In this document: positions 34,182 to 47,957 of the stretch, one piece after another
Numbering within the stretch: position 1 is the first letter of the stretch
Layout of the letters: every line of letters begins with the position of its first letter
Origin: Trametopsis cervina
Lineage: Eukaryota; Basidiomycota; Agaricomycetes; Polyporales; Irpicaceae
Length of the DNA: 64,000 bases
Direction: 5' to 3'
Assembly (NCBI GenBank): GCA_022385755.1
Contig: MU278372.1
Span: 248,001 to 312,000, forward strand
The notes under the pieces: generated by a model
Told to the model about the DNA's origin: nothing
Database searches by the model: none
Seen by the model: only the letters and a program-made list of their open reading frames with translations
Program-made: the position numbers and the translations under genes

Positions 34182-35275
34182 CTACCACTTCGGCTTCCGT
34201 TTCGCCTGCCGCTGCGCGAGCGTCCCACGTCCCTTCGCCCCCCTGACAGACTGCAAGTCCTTGAACTTCTTCTTCGCATAGCTCTTCGCTTCCGCGTCGT
34301 CCACCAGCTCGTCGACAAGCGTCCGCTTCCGCTGCGAGCGGCTGAGGTTGTCCGCGCTCGCCGTGCCAAATGGTGTCGGGTCTGCGATGATCGTGCCAAT
34401 CTGCAGCCCCGTGTCAATTTATGCTACTGTATCGTCCGTGGGTAAATGTGAGAAAGAGACGTACTGCAAAATATTTGGGAAGGCCCTTGATACCCTTCCC
34501 TTCACCTGGGTCCTTCCTGTAGAACCGCTTGGGGTCGAGCTGGTTGCGCAGCCGAAGGGCCTCGACTTCGCGGTATAGCTTGGGCAGCTCGGCCTCGGAG
34601 GGCGCGGGGAGGTCAAACCAACTTGGGCCCGCCGTTTTGTTCCTAGCCTATTGCACCAAGTATGACTGAGCACTGTAAAAAGCCTGAGGATGATAGTAAT
34701 ACTCACAGCTTTCTTCTCTTTCTTGGTGAGCGGTTTTTCTTTGGGAAGGGCAGAGGGCGGAGGTGCCGGGTTGGTAGGTATCGCTGAAGAAGAGGCTTTC
34801 TCGACCTGTTCAGCGTCTAGGTCTCGTGTTATGGAGGCCTTTGTATCTTTTGAGTCTGACAGCTGGATATATGGTGTTGGTAGTAGACCGGGGTCTAACG
34901 GCGGCAGCGGTCTGTAAAGGTACGGAGGTTGAGCATCAGTGAGAGTATACAATTCACGAAGACGTACTCTTCATCTGCTTCTTTCTCTAATTGTATAACC
35001 TCCTCTTCATCCTCGGTGGCTGCACGCGGACCCTTCAAGCTGAATGCTCTTGCGCGTTCGCGGGCTTTTTCGAGCAGTGATTCTAAAATTTCCGGCGTAA
35101 TCTCCTCCTCAGAATCGCTGTCCCCTGAGGATGACTCTGAGCTCGAATCCGAATCCGAGTCCGAGTCTGAATCAGAGCTTGAGGAGGTTGCCTGAGCGGC
35201 CTCAGCAGTTTGCTCAGCCCCCACGGCTTCTGGTAGAGCTCTGGCTTTGCCTTTGTCAAGAGCGGTGAGTATCAT
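34182..35275 (-). CDS. FCF2: rRNA-processing protein Fcf2 (304 aa)
   Basis: Join (minus): 35275-34968, 34911-34707, 34647-34465, 34400-34182. The N-terminal 100 residues are acidic/serine-rich (SSSSDSDSDSDSDSSSESSS). The C-terminal Fcf2 domain is complete: SWFDLPAPSEAELPKLYREV, EALRLRNQLDPKRFYRK, LPKYFAIGTIIADPTPFGTA, RKRTLVDELVDDAEAKSYAK, KKFKDLQSVRGAKGRGT. Fcf2 is a nucleolar protein needed for early pre-rRNA cleavages in 40S subunit maturation; vertebrate DNTTIP2/TdIF2 shares the domain. All four junctions fall where family similarity continues. It is transcribed divergently from COQ5, with 162 bases between start codons. Confidence 0.9.
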
Positions 35276-35437
35276 TGTAGGTCCAAGTCGTCGATTGTTC
35301 CGTAGGTACGAGAGGTGTGGTCGAATTGTGGCAGGGTGAGCGGCTCAAGGAAATCTCAGTTAGCAGGTATTCCGGGTCACACCCAAAAATCGAAATTCAC
35401 GATCACACGCGCACTCGGCCCCCGATCACTCTTCATC
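35276..35437. promoter_or_regulatory. Divergent promoter between FCF2 and COQ5
   Basis: Only 162 bases separate the two start codons, so both genes must share one bidirectional control region. No TATA box is evident, as is usual for housekeeping pairs. Confidence 0.6.
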
Positions 35438-36446
35438 ATGCAGACCGTCACGCGCACCTTTGCTCGTTCGACATACAAGCTCGCCAGGCCGTCTGCAGCA
35501 GCGAGGCGGCTCAACCACACCGGCGCAAGCAATGGAGGCAAGGGGACGGACAAGACGACGCACTTCGGGTTCCAAACAGTGCCGGAGGAGCAGAAGGAGT
35601 CGCTCGTGAAGGGCGTGTTCAACTCGGTCGCGTCGAGCTACGATGTCATGAACGACGCCATGTCGCTTGGCGTGCACCGGCTGTGGAAGGACGAGTACGT
35701 GTCGTCGCTGAAGCCTGGCGCGAAGGGCCCGCTTCGGTGTATAGACCTGGCGGGCGGCACGGGGGACATTGCGCTGCGTATATTGGACCATGCGAGGGAG
35801 AAGTACGCGGATCGGGAGACGACCGTGGACGTTGTCGACATTAATGGCGAGATGCTGAAGGAGGGGTATAAGCGGTTTAAGAAGACCATGTATCACAATA
35901 GTGCGTTATCCCATCTCGTGCGGTTGAGTTCTGCTCACGGCGCGTCAGCTCCCCAGGTTGCGTTTATCGAATCGAATGCACAGGCGCTGCCGGTGGAACA
36001 GTTCCCGGATAACACGTATGACCTGTACACCATTGCGTTTGGTATCCGGAATTGCACATCGGTGCCCGACGTGCTTAAGGAGGCATACAGAGTATTGAAG
36101 CCCGGAGGTACCTTTGCTTGTTTGGAGTTCAGTAAAGTGAACAACCCATTGTTCAATATGTGAGTTTCCCCCCAAACCCGGTCTGATGGACATACTAATC
36201 CCATGTAGGTTATATGATCAGTACTCGTTCTCCGTGATACCAATGCTGGGCAGTATCCTCGCGGGTGACCGGGACTCATACCAATATCTGGTCGAGTCAA
36301 TACGAAAGTTCCCTAGCCAGCCTGAGTTTGCAAACATGATTCAAGATGCAGGTTTCACAACGGGTGGCTTGCATGAAGGCAAGGGCGGTGCATGGACAGA
36401 TCTGTGGGGAGGAATCGCATGCATACACAAGGGTGTGAAACTATAG
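35438..36446 (+). CDS. COQ5: Mitochondrial ubiquinone C-methyltransferase Coq5 (319 aa)
   Basis: Join: 35438-36159, 36209-36446. The first about 30 residues ([20 protein letters not shown]) look like a mitochondrial presequence. UbiE/COQ5 signatures are present: [17 protein letters not shown] at 68-84, SAM-binding motif [11 protein letters not shown] at 101-110, [10 protein letters not shown], and near the end of exon 1 [18 protein letters not shown]. The C-terminus ends [20 protein letters not shown]. Coq5 methylates carbon 2 of the benzoquinone ring of the coenzyme Q precursor in the inner-membrane Coq complex. Length is normal for the family. An upstream in-frame extension to 35315 is probably leader, as the presequence starts at 35438. 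Confidence 0.95.
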
Positions 36447-36704
36447 AGGCACTCGTTCCTTAATGCTGGCAGAGCTTGTATACAACGGACTTCATATAGA
36501 CTGTATTGCTCAGATAATAAAGTTTTTCGCGTTGTGGGAGATTAAAAGTTCGCGACGCGGTTCCATTGTGGCGCATTATGTACCCAAATGCGAAGACGCT
36601 CGTCACAGTTGTCACAGTAAGCGGCAGCCTCGAGGACGCTTGCCTCTTTACCACCATCATCCGCCTCTCATCTGAACCCTTCGACCCTATACCTCTCTTC
36701 CAGT

Positions 36705-39475
<2,771 letters not shown>

Positions 39476-39691
39476 ATTTTCTTGTTTTGTCGGTGTTTCA
39501 CGATGCTTTCGCGCATGCATGTTGTAATTCCTAAATGGACATTGTAGCATATCTATCACATTCCATATTCCACTCCGTGCTTCATTCCTCACGTAATCCA
39601 AGCAACATTTGAAATATGCCCACAGGTTAGATCGGTCCACACGGAGGCCCGAAAGTACGACGAGCGTATCCATGCAAGGTACCGTTGGTAT

Positions 39692-40772
39692 CTACGCCCC
39701 TGACGAATAAATCTGCAACCTCCATCCTCCGCCACAAGTCAGCGCGGGATAGCCTGTGCAGGAGATGTTGCACTCGGAGGCGGGAGCAGCAGCAGGAGTA
39801 ACTTCTCCCGTGTAGCCCGTGCCACAATGACACTCGTCACCATATTCGACGCCTGCGATAGTGTACCCCGCGGCCTGACAAAACTCCATGCACGCGCCAG
39901 GGGTGTTGTTGTCCAAGATCATCGTAACATCATTGGCAATCACCCGGGACGCGTTGTCCACGGCGCAGGCCTCCGCAACGGACCACCCGGCTGGGTACGT
40001 TTCCGCTGGGGATGGTCCGGTATAGACTTGGATAACCCATGCGCCTCCACAGGTGTAACTACCATTCCCGGAGCAGCGGGTGCTACAGCCCACAGACGAA
40101 ACACCCTGCGGGGCACCAGATACGAATCCAGTGCCACAGTGGCATTCGTTCCCGTTCTCGACACCTGCAACTGCGTATCCGCTCGCGGAACAGTGGGCGA
40201 TGCAAGTGGCTGGAGTGTTGTCCGCGAGATTGGTTATGACATCGTTACTGATGATTCGGGAAGGGTTGTCGCTTGCGCAAGAGCTTGCAGTCGACCAGCC
40301 GTCGGGTATGGGTGCTGGGACAGCGGGTGGCGGGGGAGGAGGCGCAGTCGGATTTCCGCAGTTCGTGCCCAATGCACATTCTGGTAATTTTGATTGATTA
40401 ATCTGTGTAATAGATATAAATATGGGCCACTTACGACCGGAAGGGCCTGGCCAACGGCCGGCGCAGCAGGTTGATATAGAGCCTGATGGACTAAGAAGTA
40501 ATGAGTACGTATGACTGTGATAGACCGACACAATTCACTTACCATGACGAACCAGTAGAGACAGAGATACATCTTCCTCCTATGAGCTCGTTGGTACTCT
40601 GAGGATAATACCCGCAAATACTGCCCCAAACGTTCTGATTTGTGTAATAGGGAGCAAGACCCATGCAGCACATTGTTAATGGTCGGTCATTGCCACAAGT
40701 TACTGCAGAGGCAGGACCTAAGAGTAGTAGTATGCTACACAAGCCGCCTTTCAGTGTGGGGTGGTACTTCAT
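39692..40772 (-). CDS. Secreted protein with two WSC domains (324 aa)
   Basis: Join (minus): 40772-40543, 40490-40435, 40380-39692. The signal peptide runs to about residue 23 (LCSILLLLGPASA). An N-terminal Cys module (CGNDRPLTMCCMGLAPYYTN ... CCAGRWPGPSG) parallels that of the two WSC genes at 28.5-31.4 kb. After a poly-Pro linker come two WSC domains: GWSTASSCASDNPSR ... CTRCSGNGSYTCGGAWVIQV-like, and GWSVAEACAVDNASR ... CNISCTGYPALTCGGGWRLQ. It is likely an extracellular carbohydrate-binding protein. It shares ancestry with the tandem pair but has an extra WSC module. It is convergent with the cullin gene, 216 bases between stops. Confidence 0.85.
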
Positions 40773-41421
40773 AGTGAAGGGGTAAGTCGGATTAAAGAGA
40801 GGGTAGAATTGCTGGGCTACGCACGTTTAATACTGTGCGGTATCGTTCTACGCCTGCATCGCGGCCCTCGACATTCGTCCAGCATACATCAGACTGACAG
40901 ATAGCATTCACAGGTGACATAGAAATCTAACATCCGTCGACAGGTGTCGACGGTGGTGGCGAGCCAAGGCATTTCTATACCGCTGAGGCACGGTATGGCC
41001 GAAGAGACTCGGCACAACCTCTTGATTATTGTTTCGCCTCTTTCCGCGCATAACCTAGACCTAGAGCTGATCAGCGTGACACTATGCGGATAGAATGCGA
41101 ACTGACCAGGAACAAACGTCAGAATTGACTGGCTGTTACATTTTCTGTTCAGGGAGCTTTACAAAGTACAAAGTCAGGGATCAGGAACATCATGGCTTTC
41201 ACGGACCCAGTTTCTTGAGTGATCCCGATACGGAGATGAGTATTGCTGGCCAGGAGCAAGCGCAGACATGCGATGTTGTGCCTGCACAAGACTATCCAGT
41301 ATTGATATGAAATGACATGCAAATAAACCTCCGTTGACAGATTTATTCTCCGTTCAGAACGCTTCATCTCGCCGTCAATGGCATGCACATCTTGACTGTT
41401 GGCTGGGCAAGTCGTTTGTTT
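40773..41421. other. Spacer upstream of the two-WSC gene
   Basis: No gene recognised. Imperfect CGTCGACAG-type short repeats occur near 40.94 kb. Confidence 0.4.
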
Positions 41422-41925
41422 ACAGCTAAGTAAAAAAATGATAGACCCGCGCGACTTAGCTCGACAGAGGAGCAAGTGGCGCGGATGGTGCCAGGACCCC
41501 GGACCGTGCCCGCACTGCACACCAACATCCACTCAACTGTATGTCACTCGTATCACAATAAATGCTGAATAGAATGCAATGGTTTAATTGTAGAAGCTTG
41601 GAAATGAGGAGTCATAGCGATTGTCAAGACTGCAGCTAGTTTAAGTTGTTGGTAAATATAAATCATTCTCTTTAGAGGCACACATTTCGGAATCCAAGGA
41701 GCAGCAAATGTTTTTGGTAAGTAAGAGATGAATTGATTTGAACTTTCGCACTGAACAGAGTCGTGAGGGAGGCGGCTGAGCAGTGTCGAAATCTAGCTAC
41801 ATATGGCGCGGCGGTGGCCACGGCGCTCTAGCGCCCGGGAGTGGTCCGGGGTCCTGGCACCATCCGCGCCACTTGCTCCTCTGTCGAGCTAAGTCGCGCG
41901 GGTCTATCATTTTTTACTTGGCTGT
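41422..41925. repeat. Inverted pair of an 82-bp conserved unit
   Basis: 41844-41925 (plus) and 41504-41422 (minus) are nearly identical: GTCCGGGGTCCTGGCACCAT through CTGTCGAGCTAAGTCGCGCG to a T6/T7 run and ACTTGGCTGT or ACTTAGCTGT. They differ by one T in the run and one A/G. About 340 unrelated bases separate them. The T-run at the same place in both suggests either a Pol III-type terminator of a small RNA or SINE, or the termini of a foldback element. tRNA-Ile lies 64 bases beyond. Confidence 0.8.
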
Positions 41926-41988
41926 CACGGCTCGAGGAATTGTCGACTGTACCTCTTGGTTTCTGTGGAAGTGAAGAAAACAAAATAC

Positions 41989-42070
41989 TGGCCAACGCCG
42001 GGGTCGAACCGACGACCTTGGCGTTACGTAAGTATTAGCACCACGCTCTAACCAACTGAGCTAGTCGGCC
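41989..42070 (-). tRNA. tRNA-Ile(AAU) with a 7-base intron
   Basis: Read on the minus strand: acceptor stem GGCCGAC pairs with GTTGGCC (one G-U pair), D-arm TAGCTCAGTTGGTTAGAGC, anticodon arm GTGGTGC-TAAT-A interrupted by about CTTACGT, then ACGCCAAG, T-arm GTCGGTTCGACCCCGGC, and discriminator A at 41989. Removing the short insertion one base after the anticodon, the standard eukaryotic tRNA intron site, restores a 7-base loop with anticodon AAT. The B box GGTTCGACCCC is intact. Confidence 0.9.
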
Positions 42071-42184
42071 ATATCTAACACACCAACTATACGCAATATA
42101 TAGTAGCTGCACACATAAATCCTGGGTAGCCTTTCGCCGATCGCCTTGCCTACTGAACGGTGAACATCCTTCTTCGCCACTGCG

Positions 42185-43307
42185 ATGGCCATCATGGATC
42201 CCAATGGAGAGCCAGACGTTATGCGCTTATGGGGTCTGCTGAATGAGTTTGCCGACCAATTGGCGCAGAATCGCAACACCTCCATAACGCTACACTCGCT
42301 TGCTGGGGGTGTAAAGGCAAGTAGAATGTTCAACATGTTATGATGCATCTATCAAACAATGGATATGTAGACTCAAGCAATCCACTCACAAACGGGCTTC
42401 GTGCTTAGAAGGTAAGTCTTTCATGTATGGTGATTGCCTCTGCATTCTATTATCCGCGCGTAGATTCAACCTAGACAAGTCTCAAGGTATATGCATACAT
42501 GGTCCCGCTGCTCATATACGACCTCTCATATTTAACTCACAGACGAATATAATGCTGAACTGGAACGGATGAATGCGCAGATGACTGCGGAGAATAATGC
42601 ACTGCAGAACGACAACAAACAACTCAATGCCCTCATAAAGGAGTATGAACAGACACTTGAGAACGTGATGAGCACTTTCCGAACTCAAGCTGTGTGTATT
42701 CTTTCCTGGCTTTCAGTATCGTTGCTCTAATGAGGTTTCGCAGAACGAAGTCCAACAGCGCGAGCTGGCTATCGTGCGGGAGTATGAACGCAAGATTCTG
42801 CTACGCGAAACAGAAGAGTTTGCACGCGTGTTGGCCCAAACGACGGACTTCTCCACTCATCTCGGTCGCGTAGGCGAACTCCTGCGTACTATTGTACGTG
42901 TACTAGGGGGCGAGGACCCATCAACAGTCCCAACATCATCTACGTCGCCCTTCTCGCCCTCCAATCTTGTGTCGATACATGACAGACATGTTGTCAACTC
43001 CCTGGAGGTTAATGCTGGCGAAGATCAGGAGGAGACTGTAGCGGAGCGCGAGGCACAACTTGCAGCCGCAGAATGGGCTCTCGATCGCGAAGCCGAGCTG
43101 GCGAGACTAGAACAAGAAAATGCGTGGCTGCGACAGTTAGCCGCGGAGCATCTGCAACAAAGCTCCACAAGACAAAGCTCCGAATCCACACCTATGGCAC
43201 TGCCTAAACTCTCGAGCCTACCCAAAGTGCCTGCGAGAACATTCAAAGGTAAGTTGGGAGGACGGGACGTAGGGCCGTTCGGGAAGCATAAGAAGTTCGA
43301 GGAGTAG
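42185..43307 (+). CDS. SIKE-family-like coiled-coil protein (302 aa)
   Basis: Join: 42185-42316, 42371-42411, 42464-42486, 42543-42691, 42744-43307. The first intron starts with GCAAGT, a GC-AG intron; it is the only choice that gives LAGGVKTQAIHSQTGFVLRR followed by FNLDKSQDEYNAELERMNAQ. The core LNALIKEYEQTLENVMSTFR resembles the SIKE/FGFR1OP2 coiled coil of STRIPAK phosphatase-kinase complexes; I judge this probable, not certain. The rest is coiled coil with a Ser-rich linker and basic tail (GPFGKHKKFEE). A strong GTAAGT donor at 43249 could splice to 43311 and give a different C-terminus. It starts about 115 bases from the tRNA and is oriented away from it. Confidence 0.65.
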
Positions 43308-43322
43308 GATGGTTCGCAATTC

Positions 43323-43931
43323 ATGGGCCGCATTATGGAGGACGTCAATATGCCTACACACGTCATTGGGATACCACGTCAGGATGTAAACTACAGGATT
43401 ACGTTCAGAACTAGAACGAGGGATGCAACACATGGACAGCTGTTATCGGGCTTACCACCTTCTCTCCAAGCCGGTATGTGCTCTACCCTGTAACCTCTGA
43501 CAGTGCCCCGAGGCCTCAGATATGCGCGTTTGTCGTTAATACACCTGTCGTCACTGTACGCAAGGTATCGCTCCTATTGCTACATTATAACCCATCAGTT
43601 AATAGTGTTTCGCAGCGACAGGAGTGTGAATCCTTGCTTATTCGATTCCCGATTCTTCGGCAGTGCGATATCCGTGCTCTGCGCGGCGATCCAGAAAGCC
43701 CCTGTGACTGAGGCAAGTATGAGGAATGAGCTGATGGCCTGTGAAATCAGTCGGTAGCAAGAGGGTGTCGGATACAGCTGCTCGGGTATTTCTGCTTTCT
43801 AAGGCGATTCTGACATAGCTGTACAGCTTATCATGTTGCGCAGCGACGCCGCGCAGGACCGACCTCGATATTCGGACGACTCTAGGCCTGAAAGATCTCG
43901 CAGTCTCGAGGGCAATAGCGGAGAGTATTAG
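43323..43931 (+). CDS. Candidate five-exon hypothetical protein (about 145 aa)
   Basis: Join: 43323-43473, 43504-43564, 43616-43712, 43762-43785, 43827-43931; introns of 30-51 nt with closing phases. The text reads MGRIMEDVNMPTHVIGIPRQ, FRTRTRDATHGQLLSGLPPS, CLFDSRFFGSAISVLCAAIQ and a polar tail DRPRYSDDSRPERSR. One intron would be GC-AG. Several introns are very short and alternative acceptors exist, so the model may be wrong or the locus a pseudogene or an alternative 3' end of the upstream gene. No family recognised. Confidence 0.3.
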
Positions 43932-44166
43932 TCAGGCTATTGATGACCAAGCCTGCTTCACTTGCGCAATCGTCGAGTAAGGCTTTGTATTCTCACTGTA
44001 TGCGCGAGACGCTAACTTTCTGACCGCAAGCCAACGCCTCAATACTGCGCGCTTAGCCCTCTTTGGCGCAACTCGTTCACGTGAGGCAATGCTCATCTCT
44101 CTTCGAAATGGTGTTACCATGATAGGGTCCGACGGCAGCGACTGTCGCCTAGAATAGCCAGGAAAT

Positions 44167-44175
44167 GGTATAAAG
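44167..44175 (+). promoter_or_regulatory. TATA box of the oxygenase gene
   Basis: GGTATAAAGG lies about 80 bases before the ATG at 44252. Confidence 0.5.
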
Positions 44176-44251
44176 GGTGAACGGTGCCACAGTCTCACCA
44201 TCAGTATTCACACCAATCCCACACATATCGACTGTCAGACCGAAGAACGCA

Positions 44252-45262
44252 ATGGCCACAGCTCAAGTTCTCGCTCCTCATGATGTCCCCACTACGTTCA
44301 ACTATTACGCTCCAATAGGCGAAGAAGCACCCTTCCAGTACACGTACACTCCCCCTGAAGGTCAGGAGCCACACAATCTCGGCCATGACACGAAGCCCAC
44401 CGTTGTTCATGACGCGCGTGGAAGGGAGGAGGAATTCGGATTGTCGCTCGATACCTCTGGCTTCCAGTTCGTGAAGCACGTGAGCGCAGAGAAGGACTTT
44501 ACCGACGACGAGAGAATCAAGGATGTCTACTATAAGGAGGTTGAGGAGCTACTGAAGAAGGAAGTGGGCGCCAAGAGGGTATTCGTATTTGACCACACCA
44601 TTAGGTATGTAGGCGAGCGGCAGAGCCTGTGCATTCATTGGTAGCTGAGTGCTGGATGTTTGCAGACGCAAGCCTGTGGATGGCGCCACCAGAGAGGAGC
44701 AAGCTCGCGGTCCTGTGGTACGTTCTTCGATTAATCATATCTACAGCGTATCTCATTGTATCACAGGAACGCGTACATATCGATCAGACCTATCCCGCTA
44801 GCGTGAAACGGGTGTATCGACATCTCGGTGACGATGCTGAACGTCTCCTGAAAGGACGTGTCCGTATTATCAACGTCTGGCGTCCAATCAAGAACTCCGT
44901 TGCTCACAAGCCTCTCGCCGTGTCTGACTGGCGTTACCTCGACACCCAACACGACCTGGTGCCTGTTCGGTTCGTCTACCCTGACAGAGAAGGAGGTATG
45001 TTGTCTATGTTAGCGAAGCAGTGGAGTATCCATCTCATTGTCGGTCATAGGTATCTATGTTGTCAAGTACAACCCGCAGCACCGCTGGTATTACCTCTCC
45101 AACCAGACCCCTGAAGAAGTTACGCTCATCAAGTGTTATGACTCTGAGGAGGACAAGGCGAGGCTCACGCCCCACTCAGCGTTCTTGGATTCAACTTCGC
45201 CTCCGGAGGCCCCTCACAGGGAGTCTATCGAAGTCCGAGTTCTGGTTTTCGACACCGAGTAA
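44252..45262 (+). CDS. CmcJ/NvfI-like (AsaB-type) oxidoreductase (281 aa)
   Basis: Join: 44252-44604, 44666-44717, 44767-44995, 45051-45262. Features: FNYYAPIGEEAPFQYTYTPP, FVKHVSAEKDFTDDERIKDV, VFVFDHTIRRKPVDG, VHIDQTYPASVKRV, RIINVWRPIKNSVAHKPLAV, KYNPQHRWYYLSNQTPEEV, then CYDS and HSAFLD. These match the CmcJ/NvfI family of fungal oxygenase-like enzymes found in secondary-metabolite clusters. The H-I-D of exon 3 (H139, D141) and H222 in PQHRWYY fit a two-His-one-Asp iron site; this assignment is by pattern. No biosynthetic cluster surrounds it, so the substrate is unknown. Length is typical. Confidence 0.85.
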
Positions 45263-45564
45263 AGTAGTTCATTGTGACGTCTCCGGTCTTCTATAGCGCT
45301 ATCCAGTTATCATGTACTTGCTTTGTTGGAATTGCAGTTTCTCCCCGCTGAGATTCCTCTCTTGATATCTGCGCCCTATGCAAATGCTTCCTTTAGATAG
45401 TGTGTGTGTGTGTGCCAACTCAATACATCAGCGGCTGTTTATATTTTGTCGATCTTCGTTAGCTCCCGTGAAGGTTCTCCACAGCCGTCATTCTCAGACT
45501 GTAGCCGAAATGGCTCGCGAGGTTAACAACATCCGGCAAAGGAAGCCAGTTCTCGTCAACCACC
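45263..45564. repeat. Spacer with TG microsatellite
   Basis: A seven-unit TG run lies at 45401-45414. No gene seen; this is the promoter region of the senescence-domain gene. Confidence 0.6.
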
Positions 45565-47243
45565 ATGTCTTTCTCTCTTTTAACCATTCCTGAGGTCTCC
45601 CTTACGACATCAAACGAGACAGCCAGCGGAATACTCTCTGTGGAATGTGTTCCAGATGTCGAAGGCTCAGCGAGACTGGTGCTCCATCTTGGTCTGCGCG
45701 CCCTCAAAATCAGCCCTGGAAGTATTGTGACTCTCCTGCTCGCACAGTCGGGAGAACGAACGTATAACTTTCAGGAGGTGTTCATCCTTGACGAGAAAGG
45801 CTCGGAGAGGACCAAAGGCAGCGTGCAAGTGATCATCCCACCGCCCTCTGAAGACGCCAAGCATATAGTGGAGGACATCGAGACATTCGACCATCTTCTT
45901 ACTCAGTACGCCGAACTTTCGTGGTCGTATGCGATTCCAGAGCCCCCGTCTCCCGTGCCACCTCCCTTACCTGCGCGGAACAGTGCGCTGCAATCCAGCC
46001 ATGAACAGCACCATGTCAATATCAAGGAGAGTGTTGAAGAGCACGTCCCTGTGGAGGATCCGTCCCTGCGAGGTCGACTGGTGTTAATGGATGACTCGAA
46101 TGGAGATATCGTTGGGGAGCTTCCTCAGACACTGCATATCACGGAAGACGCGTCCTTGCCAAAAGCAGGGAAGGACGACAATGGCCCAGTCGTTCTTGAG
46201 CTTCAGCCGGAGATGTACGATGCTGTGACGGGTGTACGACCACTCGGGGCAGAGGGTGAGGAATTGTTGCAGATGAGGGAGGTGATTGTCAGTGTCATTC
46301 CCCCTGAAGAACGAGACTGGATGATGAAAGGAGCGACCCTCGTAAGGCAAGCCCTCTTTTCCTTGGTTAAAGTTAAACAGAATAATCTGACGAGTTTTGC
46401 AGTCAAGCGATATCATCTTCAACATCCATCCTCCTCTCGGGCATTACATCTGCCTCAAACTACTATATAAACCACACACAGCCTGGTGTACGATCAAGAC
46501 CGAACACGCCTTCTGGCTCTGGCTCGACCACCCCAAATGTTCCTTCTTCTCCGACCGCCGCCAATGCTGCGCTGTCTCGTGCACACGCAATAAGTGGGCA
46601 AGCCCGCGCTGTGACTTCGAAGACGGCGGAGATGGTCGGCGGCATGATTCGTCGTGCCGTGGGAGGCAAGGCCGACCCTCCCTCGTCCACCCCGTCCAGT
46701 TCTGTGAGTGCGAGGCCCGTCAGCCCGTTATACCAAGGCCCTCCGCCTCCCTATGCTGTATATACCCCGAAATTACCCCCGAGACCTCCACGAATTGAGC
46801 AGTCTTTCAACCCAACTGATGAGAAAAACTCAGAGCCAGAAGAGAGAAAGCCATTGCGAACTATAGACCGTGTGGTAATGTCCGCGAACCTAGTCCTCAC
46901 TACAATTGACGACTCGGCGAGGAGGATGTTCGAGGTATCGAATGACAGGCTAGGAGCTGTTGTAGGACATAAGTACGTTGCATGTCTCCGGTTTGCGCGT
47001 AACTTGTGCCCAGAGACTAACAAACATTTTAGATACGGCGCAGACGCACAGCAGTCGACGCATCTTACCATGAACACCGCACGGAACGTCGTGCTTGTGT
47101 ATGTCGACGTACGCGGATTTGCGCGGCATGCGCTGTTGAAGAAATCAGGTGTTGAGTTTATGAAGGCACGTTTGGCCCACAAAGATAAACCTCAAGCAAA
47201 GGACACTCTTGCGCCCACCGTGACAAATCAAGCGAAGGCATGA
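45565..47243 (+). CDS. Senescence/spartin-domain protein (520 aa)
   Basis: Join: 45565-46346, 46403-46972, 47033-47243. The first intron is GC-AG (AG|GCAAGC...TTGCAG|T); only this splice gives WMMKGATLVSQAISSSTSIL and LSGITSASNYYINHTQPGVR, which fit the senescence domain (PF06911 type). The domain continues after a Ser/Thr/Pro linker: SGQARAVTSKTAEMVGGMIR, SARRMFEVSNDRLGAVVGHK, YGADAQQSTHLTMNTARNVV and VYVDVRGFARHALLKKSG. Plant and animal relatives (ERD7, spartin) associate with lipid droplets and endosomal membranes; a similar membrane or lipid-droplet role is inferred. The N-terminal about 130 residues are a beta-rich region of unknown type, then an IPEPPSPVPPPLPAR linker. Confidence 0.85.
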
Positions 47244-47957
47244 GGGAGATTGCCGTTCACTAGTCTCATCATGTAGTGTAGGTTCGTATGCCCTTTGCGA
47301 CGTTCTGCCGAAAAGCTGATTCGCCCAATATTTCTTGCAGTAACTCAATCACAAGAACAGAATGTGCAGAACTGAGCTTGAGAAGCTGCACTCCGCCGTG
47401 TAACACCAAGATTTCCCTTCTTCATCGGACATTGGCATCGCATTCATTCCTATCCAACCATGCAAATGAATGTATCTTTACAATTGTAACGTCTATCACT
47501 CAGGCTATTTGCGTGATTGGCAGACTACCCCTGTATCATTGTCGTTGTTGTTTTCCGAACACAGCTCGTACGTCGTACTTGGGTATATATAATGGCGCAA
47601 CATTGCGACGAAATAAACCCTCGCTTATGGCACATACTCATCGATATGGATAGTAATCGGACGCACACGGCATGATGGATTCGAGAATCTGTGATATTTT
47701 GTATTGCATGTATCGGAGGAACATGCAAAGTGCTATCATGTAAGCTTCTACTGCCCTCATAGCTACTATGCTGGATAAAGCTTTAACGTGCATTCACTGG
47801 TCTTAATCATGTAGACAATGGTAAGAAACAGAGCCGTGTTGTGCCTAGGTGGATACTTGAGGGGTTGCTGCTCGTATAGATGAACCTAGGCGACAATAAC
47901 GGTCGATTTTGAGGGTTCTTACAGACGGCAGAACGCAGTCAGGCAGGATGAGCTGGA
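47244..47957. other. Spacer between convergent genes
   Basis: 3' flanks of the senescence-domain gene and RPB10; no gene recognised. AT-rich around 47.6-47.9 kb. Confidence 0.5.
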
